DNA of 11,496 nucleotides from an uncultured Rhodospirillaceae bacterium (GTDB lineage: Bacteria; Pseudomonadota; Alphaproteobacteria; Rhodospirillales; Magnetospirillaceae): positions 1 through 11,496 of the forward strand of contig CALABS010000039.1 of assembly GCA_937887565.1 (NCBI GenBank), read 5' to 3'. Below, piece after piece: positions 1 to 8,178 of this stretch. Below the pieces are notes generated by a model that did not search any database, was not told the DNA's origin, and saw only the letters and a list, made by a program, of their open reading frames with translations. The first letter of the stretch is position 1. Each line of letters opens with the position of its first letter. The translations under genes and the position numbers were made by a program.

Positions 1-1128
1 GAGTTCGCCGCGCTGGGCGTCGGTCATCGGCTGGTCCCAGCCGCTGCCGCGCGGAGCCGAGGCCCGAGAACCGCCGAAGCGGCCGGCCGGGTAACGGCGC
101 CCGGCCGAGGCGCCGGCGGAACCACCGCCGGTCCCGCCACCAGCGCCGCCACCGGTCCCGCCGGTGCTGCCGACGGACGCGGTTGCACCCGTCGTCACAT
201 GACGAAGGCCGCTCCACAGCGCCGACGCACCGACGGCGAGGCTGCCGGGCGCCCCGGTGGTGGCCGCCGCCGCCCCGGCCATGGTGCGCATGCCGAGCCA
301 CCCGGCGGTCCACAGCGCGGCTAGCGCCGTCATGCCGTCCATCACCGGGCCGCCGTTCACCAGGCCGGCGGCGGCGCGCGGCGCCTTGATGGCGAGCACG
401 AAGATCGCCGCCGCCAGCACCGCCACCCCAAAGGCCTGGGCCAGCGTCGGGGTGCCCTGGAAGGTCAGCGCCAGCAGGGTGGCGCTGCACATGGCGATGA
501 CGCAGCCGAGCACCAGCAGCTTGAGCGCGGTGGCGGCGATGTAGCCGATGGCGCGCTCGGCCACGAAGCTGGTCGGTCCCAGCACGGCGAAGGGGATGGC
601 GAGGTAGGCGGCCAGCGACAGCAGCCGGTATTCCAGGAAGGCGAGGAACACCTGGATGGCCAGGATGCAGAAGCTGACGATCACCACCAGGGCGGCCAGC
701 AGGAAGATGACGATCTCGACGAAGTTCAGGAAGAAATCGACCGGCCCCAGCATCTCCTTGACGCGCTGCATCAGCGGGATCACCGCCTGGATGCCGAGGT
801 GGGCGATGTAGCCGGGGTCGTCGAGGGCGAAGCCGCCGCCAGGGCCGAGGTTGAGTCCCTGCTGGGCGGCGGCCTGCATCAGCGCGGCGGAGCCGGCGGG
901 AAACCACTCGACCAACGCGCCGATGGCGGCGAACTTCAGCAGCATGCGCAGGAAGGGGCCGTGCACCGCCGCCTTGCCCTCGAACAGCCAGAGCAGCAGC
1001 GCCAGCGTGTAGGACAGCATCATCAGCAGGCGCAGCGCCGCCTGCACGTCGGGCCCGAGCAGGCCGAGGCCGGTGACCACGGCGGCGGTGAGCTGGTGCA
1101 GGACGACCGAGAGGGCGCTGACGTCCAT
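1..1128 (-). CDS. trbL: TrbL, P-type conjugative transfer membrane protein (VirB6-like), 3' end beyond window
   Basis: Polytopic inner-membrane component of the trb type IV secretion channel (VirB6 equivalent), thought to form part of the DNA path through the inner membrane. 376 codons are visible and the frame runs off the left edge, so the C-terminus is missing. Hydrophobic segments lie at about residues 33-49, 137-165, 170-185, 200-222 and 230-247. A short motif EYRLLSLAAYLAIPFAVLGP (167-186) is typical of TrbL. After about residue 318 the chain becomes Gly/Ser/Thr-rich and then Arg-rich, as the cytoplasmic tails of TrbL proteins usually do. The ATG at 1128 follows an AAAGGTGA ribosome site that overlaps the end of the upstream small gene, 5 nt away. 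It is the last gene of the visible operon, and trbF/trbG/trbI would be expected next. Identity is confident from position plus membrane pattern. Confidence 0.93.
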   Translation of the reverse strand, partial: MDVSALSVVLHQLTAAVVTGLGLLGPDVQAALRLLMMLSYTLALLLWLFEGKAAVHGPFLRMLLKFAAIGALVEWFPAGSAALMQAAAQQGLNLGPGGGFALDDPGYIAHLGIQAVIPLMQRVKEMLGPVDFFLNFVEIVIFLLAALVVIVSFCILAIQVFLAFLEYRLLSLAAYLAIPFAVLGPTSFVAERAIGYIAATALKLLVLGCVIAMCSATLLALTFQGTPTLAQAFGVAVLAAAIFVLAIKAPRAAAGLVNGGPVMDGMTALAALWTAGWLGMRTMAGAAAATTGAPGSLAVGASALWSGLRHVTTGATASVGSTGGTGGGAGGGTGGGSAGASAGRRYPAGRFGGSRASAPRGSGWDQPMTDAQRGEL

Positions 1129-1133
1129 GGCGG

Positions 1134-1310
1134 TCACCTTTCCGGTGCGGTGTATGTACCGATGCCCTTCCAAGCCGGGTTGCTGCGCTCCAGCCGCTCC
1201 AGGGCGGACGCCCCGTCGTCGGACCGGACGTACAGCACCAGGGCCACGGCGCCGATGACGCTGACGACCAGCATCGCGCCGAGGGCGAGGAGAATGTGCC
1301 GGAGTCCCAT
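1134..1310 (-). CDS. Small single-pass membrane protein in the trbK position
   Basis: A 58-residue protein beginning MGLRHILLALGAMLVVSVIG, with one hydrophobic helix (about residues 5-27) preceded by a basic residue. A short polar tail rich in charged residues ends in TAPER. It sits exactly where trbK lies in Ti-type trb operons, between trbJ and trbL. TrbK of Ti/RP4-type systems is an entry-exclusion protein, often a lipoprotein. Here there is no cysteine at all, so no lipobox, and a lipoprotein is excluded. The ATG at 1310 is 3 nt after the trbJ stop and has a GGGGAG ribosome site 7 nt upstream; the stop is 5 nt before trbL. Tight spacing and a clean membrane helix make it a real gene. An entry-exclusion role is inferred from position only; it could equally be a small structural subunit. 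Confidence 0.75.
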   Translation of the reverse strand: MGLRHILLALGAMLVVSVIGAVALVLYVRSDDGASALERLERSNPAWKGIGTYTAPER

Positions 1311-1313
1311 GGC

Positions 1314-2219
1314 TCAGCTCCCCGGTGCGCCGTAGGTGTCGAGGCCCTGCCAGTTGATGCGGGTGTGCTGGCGGGCACGCTCGACGGCGGCCTGCTCGTA
1401 GTCGAGCTGGGCTTCCGCCGCCCGGTGGTGGGCCGCCTGCATCATCAGGAGCTGGCCGGCAACCTCGGCGTTCAGCAGCGTCGCCTGGGTGCCGGCGTCG
1501 ATGGCGCAGGTCTGGCCGTCGCACGCCTTCAGCGCCGCCATCAGCGCCCGGGCGCGCGCCGGGTAATCCTCGATCCCGGTCATGACGTCGGCCGAGACCA
1601 GCTTGCTCGCCCGGCTGGCGTCACGGGCGAGCCGAGCCTGCTCGGCCTGGTGCTCCGCCAGGGCCGCGGCGCTCATCCCCTCCGGCAAGGCGTCGGGGTA
1701 GAGGTCGGCGAACTGCTGGCCGACCCCGTCCAGGCTCCACAGCACCCGGTCCACCAGACCGGCCGCCCGGCGGGCGTCGCCGAGCCGGACGGCCACCGCG
1801 ACGCGGGTGTCGAGATCGGCCAGGGCGCGCATGCGGATCATGTTGTCGATCTGGGTGAGCATGTGCGCGGTCTGGGCGATGATCTCGACCTCCTGGCGCT
1901 GCACCATCTCCTCGACGACGCGCGGCCGGCTCTCCACGATCGGGCAGCCGGGCGCCTGGGAGCCACCGCTCCCCGTCACGCCGGATGCGGCCCCCATGAC
2001 GGCACCGGCGGCTCCGCCGGTGACATAACCGGCAACGACGGACAGCGCTGTGCCGAACAGCCCGTCGCCCTCCTCGGAAAAGCAGCCGCCTCCGCCACCA
2101 CCGCCGAAGAAGCTGTTGAGCAGCCCGCCCAGGAAAGCGTGGGCCGGAGGCGGGCCGGCGGTCAGGCCAACCGTGAGGGCGAGCGCCGCCGTGGCGGCGC
2201 GCAGGGTTTTGGCTCTCAT
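1314..2219 (-). CDS. trbJ: TrbJ, P-type conjugative transfer protein (VirB5-like)
   Basis: Periplasmic/pilus-associated VirB5-like subunit of the mating apparatus, 301 residues. A signal peptide is clear: basic MRAK, hydrophobic core, and a likely cleavage after AHA at residue 28. The C-terminal two thirds (about 100-285) are helical and Gln/Ala/Arg-rich, as in TrbJ, with the family-like stretch from TGIEDYPARARALMAALKA to NAEVAGQLL (214-257). Between the signal peptide and residue 92 lies an unusual Gly-rich region: seven consecutive glycines at 39-45, then GYVTGGAAGAVMGAASG (64-80). Four cysteines remain in the mature protein (46, 92, 233, 238) and could form disulfides. The start ATG overlaps the trbE stop (ATGA), with AAGGAG 6 nt upstream. 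Length is slightly above the usual 250 or so because of the N-terminal insert. Family call is confident; the insert's function is unknown. Confidence 0.9.
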   Translation of the reverse strand: MRAKTLRAATAALALTVGLTAGPPPAHAFLGGLLNSFFGGGGGGGCFSEEGDGLFGTALSVVAGYVTGGAAGAVMGAASGVTGSGGSQAPGCPIVESRPRVVEEMVQRQEVEIIAQTAHMLTQIDNMIRMRALADLDTRVAVAVRLGDARRAAGLVDRVLWSLDGVGQQFADLYPDALPEGMSAAALAEHQAEQARLARDASRASKLVSADVMTGIEDYPARARALMAALKACDGQTCAIDAGTQATLLNAEVAGQLLMMQAAHHRAAEAQLDYEQAAVERARQHTRINWQGLDTYGAPGS

Positions 2220-4687
2220 GGGGAGTCTCCTTCATAGGTCGTCTCCAGGGTGTCGGCAGCCTCATCCAGGCCGTTGCGGCGCAGCCACTCGGCCGCGAAA
2301 CGTTGCGGGCCCACGTCGGCCATCAGCTCGAAGGCGCGGCGCTTGTGGGCGGCCCCACCGCAGCCGCAGACGGCGAGCGCCGCAGGGTCAAGGGTGAGCT
2401 GCCCCAGCCGGCTGCCCTCGGGCGTCTTGAAGAAGACGTCGCGGCGCGGCATGGCGCGGGCGACCTGCCCGGCCTGGGTGGCGTTCAGTCCCCAGTCGCG
2501 CAGGATGGAGCGCTTGGCGGCGTTGGGGTCGGCGAGCAGCACGAGGACCTGGATGGTCTTCAGCATCGCCGCGATGGCCGAGCCCTCGATGTCGTCGAGC
2601 TGGTGGGTGGCCAGCACCAGGGCGACGTTCTTCTTCGGCCCGCGCCGGCGCAGCTCGTCCAGATCGGCCGGCTGGTGCTTCAGCGCCTTGAACGCCTCGT
2701 CCACCAGGAACAGGGTCGGCCGGCCGTCCTCGAACAGCCGGTAGAAGCGGCGGAACAGCGCCTTGATCACCGGGGCGGCGCCGGGGCCGCGGTCGATCAG
2801 CGCGCCGATGTCCACCGTGGTCCAGGCGGAGCCGAGAAAGCGATCCTCCGCCGCATCGACGAGGTCGCCGTAGGGGCCGCCGCGGCAGTAGGGTTCCAGC
2901 GCCACGCGGATGGCGTTGTCCTGCACCAGATGGGCGAGGTGCGACAGCGTGCGCTCGGACGGCGGCGAGACGGTCAGCAGGTGCAGCGCCACGTCCACCG
3001 CGTCGCCGGCCTCGGCGGCCGACAGGTTGCCCGGCGCCAGCACACCTTGCAGGCGCAGCAGGTCCATGACGAAGCCATGGCCCCAGGCGAAGCCGTTGGG
3101 GGTGTCGACGTCGGCCAGCGGCTGCAAGGCGAGATCGCCCAGCGCCCCGTCGCCCGAGCCCATGGACAGGAACTCGCCGCCGGCCGCCCAGGTGGCGACA
3201 AGGCTGGTGCTCTCGGTGGCGTCCACGTCGATCCACACCACGCGGGCACCGGCCGCACGGGCAAGGAACTGGTGGCCCAGGACGGCGAGCACGGTGGACT
3301 TGCCGGTGCGCGGCGGGCCGATCACCAGCGCCGCCCCGTCCTGGCCCTGGTGGATATCGAGCATGAGCGGCGTGCCACCCTCGGCCTCCAACTGCATCAG
3401 CGGATCGCATTTGAGGTGCGGGTTGCGCTCCGGCCCGCCCCAGGCCGACGACAGGATGAGGAAGTCGGCGAGCTGGACCTGGGTCAGCGGCACCTTGCGC
3501 GGGTTCGGCCGCACATGGCCGGGCAGCGTGCCGTACCACGCGCGCTCGGCCCCCCAGGTCTCCTCGATGACGGTGAAGCCCAGCGTGCGCAGCGCCTTGA
3601 CCAGCTCGTCGCGGCGTTCCTCCACCTCCTCGACGCTGCGGCCCCACAGCACGGCGGTCGGGGTCATCCAGCCCGAACTTGTGCCGGCCTGCTCGGCCTC
3701 CAGCCGGGCGGCTTCCGCTTCCAGCGCCTCCATGACGCCGACCGGGTCATGGCGCAGCGCGGCGTAACCACCGACGGCACGCAGCAGAACGGAGCGCCAG
3801 TCGTAGGAGGTGTCGTCGTGCTTGCGCCACAGGGCGGCGAAGACGCCGCGCGCCTGCACGTGGTCCATCGCCTCGAAGCGCACCGACCAGCGGAACTCGA
3901 ACGGCAGTTTGTCCAGCACGTTGAGCAGGCCGGGGTGGCTGACCTTGGGGTAGCCGCCGATGCCGATCATGCGGACCGGCCACTCGGCCCCGCCATTGCT
4001 CCAGGCCGGGAAGGAGCCGGGCTTGAAGCCGACGTCCACGAGGTTGGCCTTGATCGGGAAGCCGGGGATGTCGGGGGCGGTGACATGGCGCTGGTACAGG
4101 GGCGAGACGCAGTTGTGCAGCAGGGTCTGCACGCCATCGTCGTCCAGCATCCTGGCCCACCCCACCGCGCGGCCGAGCAGGGAGGCGAACTGGAGCACCA
4201 GTTGCCGGAACGGTTCGACGTGGTCGCGCATCACATCCGGCCGGGCGCGCTCCGGCGGGTTGCGAGTGAACCAGGACGCCACGGTGCGGGTGGTCGGCCG
4301 GGACGGGGTGTACGTGATCGCCACGAAGGTGCAGGTGCGGAGCTGCTGGCCGGCTTGGTCGAGCCGCGCCCGGCGCTCGCCGTCGATCAACTCGGAGACC
4401 GGGTGCGCCCCGGTGGAGCGTGGGTAGCCGCCGGCCTCGCGCCGCTGCATCTCGAAGTGGAAGGTCCAGCCGCCGGTGAAGGGGAACAGGACGTTGCCGG
4501 CGGCGAGCGCCGTCTGCATCCGCTCGGCCGGGTCCTGGCCGTCCTGGTCACGCCCGCCGTACTCGACCACGGCCATCAGCGCGCCGTCCTCCTCCAGCAG
4601 CACCACGCCGGGCCAGACGAAGCAGTCCCACGGCAGGTGCCGGGACAGGGAATCGAAGCCGTCGTCGAAGGCGGTCAGGTCGAGCAT
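2216..4687 (-). CDS. trbE: TrbE, VirB4-type conjugation ATPase
   Basis: Large ATPase (823 residues) that powers pilus assembly and substrate transfer at the inner membrane; it is the signature protein of the type IV secretion system. The N-terminal CagE/TrbE/VirB domain spans roughly 1-420. Walker A is GPPRTGKST at 457-465, intact as GxxxxGKS although the x residues differ from the common GPTGAGKST. Walker B is LFLVDEAF at 659-666, followed by an LATHQLDDI motif (692-700) where VirB4 proteins have the ATHQ/ATQS loop. Length matches full-length TrbE. The ATG at 4687 has a strong GAGGTGA site and lies 3 nt after the trbD stop; the end overlaps trbJ by 4 nt. Identification rests on motifs, length and operon position. 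Confidence 0.97.
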   Translation of the reverse strand: MLDLTAFDDGFDSLSRHLPWDCFVWPGVVLLEEDGALMAVVEYGGRDQDGQDPAERMQTALAAGNVLFPFTGGWTFHFEMQRREAGGYPRSTGAHPVSELIDGERRARLDQAGQQLRTCTFVAITYTPSRPTTRTVASWFTRNPPERARPDVMRDHVEPFRQLVLQFASLLGRAVGWARMLDDDGVQTLLHNCVSPLYQRHVTAPDIPGFPIKANLVDVGFKPGSFPAWSNGGAEWPVRMIGIGGYPKVSHPGLLNVLDKLPFEFRWSVRFEAMDHVQARGVFAALWRKHDDTSYDWRSVLLRAVGGYAALRHDPVGVMEALEAEAARLEAEQAGTSSGWMTPTAVLWGRSVEEVEERRDELVKALRTLGFTVIEETWGAERAWYGTLPGHVRPNPRKVPLTQVQLADFLILSSAWGGPERNPHLKCDPLMQLEAEGGTPLMLDIHQGQDGAALVIGPPRTGKSTVLAVLGHQFLARAAGARVVWIDVDATESTSLVATWAAGGEFLSMGSGDGALGDLALQPLADVDTPNGFAWGHGFVMDLLRLQGVLAPGNLSAAEAGDAVDVALHLLTVSPPSERTLSHLAHLVQDNAIRVALEPYCRGGPYGDLVDAAEDRFLGSAWTTVDIGALIDRGPGAAPVIKALFRRFYRLFEDGRPTLFLVDEAFKALKHQPADLDELRRRGPKKNVALVLATHQLDDIEGSAIAAMLKTIQVLVLLADPNAAKRSILRDWGLNATQAGQVARAMPRRDVFFKTPEGSRLGQLTLDPAALAVCGCGGAAHKRRAFELMADVGPQRFAAEWLRRNGLDEAADTLETTYEGDSP

Positions 4688-4690
4688 GCC

Positions 4691-5023
4691 TCACCTCGGG
4701 GCGCGGTAGGAGGACAGGGACAGCGAGCGGCCGCGGGTGCGCAGCGCCCGCAGCAGCCAGGCCGAGGCGTTCTGGCGGACGATCTCCAGCCACCAGGGAT
4801 CGCGGCGCGTCAGGTACCGCGCCGTCAGGAAGACGAGCAGGAACCCCGCCACCGCCTGGGGGATGGCGCCCAGCGCCAGCCACAGCTCCGCGGCCAGCCA
4901 GACGGCGATGGCCAGCAGCTCCATGGGCACGCCGAGCGGCATCTTGGTCGGCCGCACCGAGGTGCGGCGCACCGGCTTCTCCCAGCCGTCGGGAACGGAC
5001 GGCGGCGGCAGCGGGGTCTCCAC
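4691..5023 (-). CDS. trbD: TrbD, VirB3-like inner-membrane protein
   Basis: 110-residue VirB3/TrbD subunit, which works with the VirB4-type ATPase and the pilin. Visible family features: a proline-rich start, the RTSVRPTKMPLGVP motif (20-33) just before the membrane part, two hydrophobic stretches (about 35-51 and 53-68) and a DPWWLEIVRQN motif (75-85), like the DPRFFEVLRRH end of TrbD. The start is GTG at 5023, the only good choice: it lies 3 nt after the trbC stop with a GGGGG run about 7 nt upstream. The C-terminal Arg/Ser tail is somewhat longer than in many TrbD proteins. It is placed between trbC and trbE, as in Ti and Tn4371-like operons. Confidence 0.92.
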   Translation of the reverse strand: METPLPPPSVPDGWEKPVRRTSVRPTKMPLGVPMELLAIAVWLAAELWLALGAIPQAVAGFLLVFLTARYLTRRDPWWLEIVRQNASAWLLRALRTRGRSLSLSSYRAPR

Positions 5024-5026
5024 GAC

Positions 5027-5317
5027 TCAGCCCCCCGCCAGCGCGATGATGGCGTCGCGCGCGCCGTAGGCGGCAGCCCCGGCCACGGTGAAGACGAACA
5101 CCACCACCCCGGCGATGCGGGAGAACATCGCCGCGACCAGCGCCAGCAGCAGCCCGGCGGTGACGGCGATCGGCACGAAGTTGGTGTCGAACACCGCCTG
5201 CCAGGACAGCAGTTCCGCGCCCAGATTGGCAATCACCTGGGCGTGCGCCGGCAGCGCCGTCCACGCCAGCACCAGCGCCAGGGCCAATCCCCGGCGCGCG
5301 TTACCGTTGCTCCGCAT
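5027..5317 (-). CDS. trbC: TrbC, VirB2-type conjugative pilin
   Basis: Pilin precursor of 96 residues from the chosen start. It shows a basic n-region (MRSNGNARRG), a hydrophobic core and an AHA cleavage site at about residue 26, leaving a mature pilin of about 70 residues with two hydrophobic helices (about 48-64 and 68-84). This is the classic VirB2/TrbC layout. The frame also offers a TTG at 5335 and an ATG at 5320. I chose the ATG at 5317 because the GGAGG site at 5323-5327 is 5 nt upstream of it, and only 2 nt from the ATG at 5320. The gene overlaps the trbB end by 17 nt, which suggests coupled translation. Order trbB-C-D-E is as expected. Confidence 0.92.
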   Translation of the reverse strand: MRSNGNARRGLALALVLAWTALPAHAQVIANLGAELLSWQAVFDTNFVPIAVTAGLLLALVAAMFSRIAGVVVFVFTVAGAAAYGARDAIIALAGG

Positions 5318-6338
5318 CATCACCTCCACCGTCAAGCTCCCCCGCCCCCAGCGGGCGGAGGACGAACCCGCGGTCCGGGTCGAAGCGCTCGACCCGGACG
5401 ATCTCGTTCACGAAGCGCTTGCCCGTGCCGTCCCGGGCAAGGTGCACCACCGCGTGCACCGCCTTGGCGATCCAGCGCATCTGCAGGGCGTCCATGGCGA
5501 CACCGCCGAGGCCGACCATCTGGGCGATGCGGTCGAGCGCGTCCCAGGCCGAGCCGGCGTGCACGGTGCACAGCCCCGGATGCCCGGTGGTCCAGCCGAC
5601 CACCATCGCCCTAGCCTCGGCCCGGCGTACCTCGCCCAGCACCAGATGCGTCATCGGCACGCGCAGCGCGTTGGCGACCAGCGTCTCCAGGGTGACCGGC
5701 GGGTCGGCCCAGGGGTCGGCGACCATGGCGTAGGCGTGCGGGCACGGCGGCTCGAACTCGTAGGGGTCCTGCAACACCGCCGGCAGGCCGTCCCGGAAGG
5801 CCGGTTCCTCCAGGCAGGCGCGCAGCAGCGTGGTCTTGCCGGTGTCGACGTCGCCGGCGATCACCACGGTGCGGCGCCCGGCGATCAGCCGGCGGATCAG
5901 CCGCGCCTGGAGTGTTGTCGCGGCGCCGGACAGCACCCAGTCGTCGAGGGTGATGCGGCCGCGGTAGGGCTTGCGGATCGAGCAGGCCGGGCCGGTGGTG
6001 ACCGGCTCGATGTCGGCGTGGATGCGCTCGCCGGTCTCCGGCAGGGTGACGTCGAGGGTCGGGCGGTCGCGGCGCAGCTCCTTGCGCTGGAAGCCGGCGA
6101 CGTAGGCGAGGAAGCGGCGCACCTGATCGGGATCGGCCTCGCGGACGAACTCCGGCGAGGGGCCGTTCTTGACCAGCACCCGGCAGGCCCCCTGCCCGCG
6201 CAGGGGCGGCAGCACCAGGACGTTGGCGACGTCCTCGCGGGACAGCAGGTCGCCGAACAGCCCGTCCATCAGCCGGCGCAGGGCCAGCAGCAGCATCTCG
6301 CGCCGTGCCGGCTCGTCAATCACCACCAGCTCGGTCAT
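5301..6338 (-). CDS. trbB: TrbB, VirB11-type hexameric traffic ATPase
   Basis: Cytoplasmic ATPase (345 residues) at the base of the secretion channel. The N-terminal domain ends in a SIRKP motif (120-124). Walker A is GDVDTGKTT at 162-170, which keeps G-4x-GKT, but the usual GGTGSGKTT is replaced by acidic residues. The Asp-box position reads LQDPYEF (189-195), with Gln where Glu is common. The Walker B region is LVLGEVRR (232-239), and the His-box is GHPG followed by TVHAGSA (252-264), both typical of VirB11. The ATG at 6338 overlaps the upstream stop (ATGA) and has a perfect AAGGAGG site 7 nt upstream. Length is normal for TrbB. Family assignment is certain. Whether the altered P-loop residues change activity cannot be seen from sequence. 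Confidence 0.96.
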   Translation of the reverse strand: MTELVVIDEPARREMLLLALRRLMDGLFGDLLSREDVANVLVLPPLRGQGACRVLVKNGPSPEFVREADPDQVRRFLAYVAGFQRKELRRDRPTLDVTLPETGERIHADIEPVTTGPACSIRKPYRGRITLDDWVLSGAATTLQARLIRRLIAGRRTVVIAGDVDTGKTTLLRACLEEPAFRDGLPAVLQDPYEFEPPCPHAYAMVADPWADPPVTLETLVANALRVPMTHLVLGEVRRAEARAMVVGWTTGHPGLCTVHAGSAWDALDRIAQMVGLGGVAMDALQMRWIAKAVHAVVHLARDGTGKRFVNEIVRVERFDPDRGFVLRPLGAGELDGGGDDAEQR

Positions 6339-6706
6339 GCGTCGGCCTCCTTCGGGTGGAAGCCGTCGCGCACGCTGGGCACCGTGCGGCGGGGATGGCC
6401 GAGCTGTTCCAGGATCGCCGCCTTGGTCGCAGCCACGTCTGCCGGGTCGAGGTCGTGCACGAGGTTGAGCACCGCGACCACGGTGATCAGCAGGTCGTCG
6501 ATGCGGGCGACGGTGGCCTCCAGCCGCTCGGTCTTCGCCCGCTCGTGGGCGATGGCGTCGAGCCCCTTGTCGAGCACATGGATCAGGGCATCGCTGAGCG
6601 TGCGCAGCCCCTGGCGGGTCTGCACCAGGGCGAGCTGATCGGCGAGCAGCGCCGGGATGCGGGCGGAGATCGGCCGGGTGGCCGGGTCGTCGGGAGTGTC
6701 GGTCAT
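6335..6706 (-). CDS. Putative ribbon-helix-helix (CopG-like) protein between traG and trbB
   Basis: 123-residue protein. Residues 12-52 fit a ribbon-helix-helix pattern: a short strand (PISARIP), a first helix around LLADQLALVQTRQG, a turn, and a second helix LSDALIHVLDKGLDAI. A probable coiled coil or helical hairpin follows (about 53-103), then a basic/polar tail. Tn4371-like conjugation operons often carry a small CopG-family gene at exactly this place, between traG and trbB. It may be a DNA-binding regulator of the operon or an accessory factor for the relaxase/coupling protein; the sequence does not decide. The ATG at 6706 overlaps the traG stop (ATGA) with GAGG 8 nt upstream, and the stop overlaps trbB (ATGA). 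The frame stays open upstream of this ATG, but that part is a shadow of traG. Confidence 0.75.
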   Translation of the reverse strand: MTDTPDDPATRPISARIPALLADQLALVQTRQGLRTLSDALIHVLDKGLDAIAHERAKTERLEATVARIDDLLITVVAVLNLVHDLDPADVAATKAAILEQLGHPRRTVPSVRDGFHPKEADA

Positions 6707-8178
6707 GGCCAGAGCCTCGGGGGTATGCCGGGACGGCGCGGCGCCGGCGGAGCGGGTGCGCGGTCGGCCGTGCCGGCGGGGTGACCCGTGCCGAACCAGC
6801 GGTTGGCGTCGGGGTTGGGAGTCCAGACCGCCTCGGCGCGGCCGTAGAGCGGGCGCCACAGCGGATCGGCGTAGGGGTGCAGGCGGACGGCCCGGATCGG
6901 CTTGCCGTAGCCGAAGACGATCAGGTCGTTGCCGTCCATCTCCAGCGCCGCGTGCATCGGCATCACCGGCCGGCGGTCCACCCGCACACCGCGGCTGACG
7001 GTGGGAAAGAGATCGAGCAGCCCCTTGGAGGTCGAGCGCGTCGGCACCTCCTCGATCGCCTCGCCGACCATGCGGCTGATCCGCTCGGCCTCGTCCGAGG
7101 AGTTCGGGCGGAAGACCACCAGCCGGCAGTTGGCGGTGAGCCCGCGGCCGTATTCCTCCTCCACCTCCGACAGGCTCTGGGCCAGCAGCAGCAGGCGGAT
7201 GCCGTACTCGCGGACGTACTTGATCCACTCCGCCGCCTCGCGCAGGTGGAACTGCAGGAACTCGTCGAGCGCCACCAGCAGCCGCCAGCGCCGCGCCCGG
7301 CCGTCGTCGGCCAGGTTGCGGTCGATGGTGAGGAAATCCACCATCTGCGTCAGGATCAGCTTGAACACGCGCTTCAGGCGCCGGGCGTCGAGCGGGCGGG
7401 CGACGATGTAGAGGGTAACCGGCCGCTCGCCGGCCACGAGGTCGGAAATCGAGAAGTCGCTGACGGCGGTCTGGGCCTCCAGCACCGGGTCCTCGAACTC
7501 GGCGAGCAGCACCGAGGCGGTGACGTAGACCGACTTGCGGTAATGCAGGCTCTTGTCGGCGCCGCCGCCCCGCCCGCCCTTGGGCTTGCCGGCGGCCTCG
7601 TCGCGGTCAGCGGTGTCGGCGGCGGCGAGGCTCTTGTCCCACAGCTCCTGGGCGGCGCGCTGGGCGGTCGGGTGGACGCCCTCGGCCAGCATCAGCGCCA
7701 GCCCGTCGTCGCCGAGCAGGATGTGCCGGCGCGCACCCGCCAGGGACTTCTCGGAATCCGCCGCCGCTGTGAGCAGGAAGACGAAGACGCCGGTGAGGTA
7801 GGAGAAGGCGGCGTTGCGCCAGTGCCCCTCCTGCTCGCCCTCGGTGAGGATGCGCGCGGCGTGCTGGCAGTCGGGGACGAGGTAGGGCTCGGGGCGCACC
7901 GCCATCAGCGGGTTGTAGCGGGGACCGCCGGACCGGGCGAGGTCGAGGACGATGACGTCGCCGAAGCGGGTGCGGGCGCGGCTGGTGTCCTCGGTGACCG
8001 AGCCCTTGAAGTCCCAGACCACCGCGCTCTCGCGCCACGCCGCCAGCAGGGTCGGATGGACGACCGTGGTGGTCTTGCCCGAGCCGGTGGGGCCGATGAC
8101 AAGGACCGGCTGCATGGTGCGCTCGCGCAGCGGCTCCCGGCCGTAGGCGCCGAGGATGATGGAGGAGGGTTCGGTCAT
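6703..8178 (-). CDS. traG: TraG/VirD4 coupling protein, soluble ATPase part
   Basis: 491-residue ATPase portion of the type IV coupling protein, which recruits the relaxosome and pumps DNA into the channel. Walker A is GPTGSGKTT at 29-37. WDFKGS (55-60) sits where TraG has DPKGE, and RYNPL (87-91) matches its FNPL. Walker B is VALDEF at 302-307, followed by an AQSLSEVEEEYG stretch (333-344) and RPNSSDEAERISRMVGE (357-373), all in TraG order. The N-terminal membrane helices of ordinary TraG are absent and are instead encoded by the preceding overlapping gene. The ATG at 8178 lies in an ATGA overlap with GGAG 6 nt upstream. The frame is open to about 8580, but that extension is Arg/Pro-rich and antiparallels none of the family, so I rejected it. 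The C-terminal tail is Pro-rich. Confidence 0.94.
   Translation of the reverse strand: MTEPSSIILGAYGREPLRERTMQPVLVIGPTGSGKTTTVVHPTLLAAWRESAVVWDFKGSVTEDTSRARTRFGDVIVLDLARSGGPRYNPLMAVRPEPYLVPDCQHAARILTEGEQEGHWRNAAFSYLTGVFVFLLTAAADSEKSLAGARRHILLGDDGLALMLAEGVHPTAQRAAQELWDKSLAAADTADRDEAAGKPKGGRGGGADKSLHYRKSVYVTASVLLAEFEDPVLEAQTAVSDFSISDLVAGERPVTLYIVARPLDARRLKRVFKLILTQMVDFLTIDRNLADDGRARRWRLLVALDEFLQFHLREAAEWIKYVREYGIRLLLLAQSLSEVEEEYGRGLTANCRLVVFRPNSSDEAERISRMVGEAIEEVPTRSTSKGLLDLFPTVSRGVRVDRRPVMPMHAALEMDGNDLIVFGYGKPIRAVRLHPYADPLWRPLYGRAEAVWTPNPDANRWFGTGHPAGTADRAPAPPAPRRPGIPPRLWP

Noticed and set aside
2303..5614. A plus-strand open frame of more than 1100 codons opposite trbE, trbD and trbC
   Set aside because: It is rich in Arg, Gly, Gln and His, has no recognisable domain and mirrors the codons of well-identified minus-strand genes. 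GC-rich DNA gives such antisense frames routinely.
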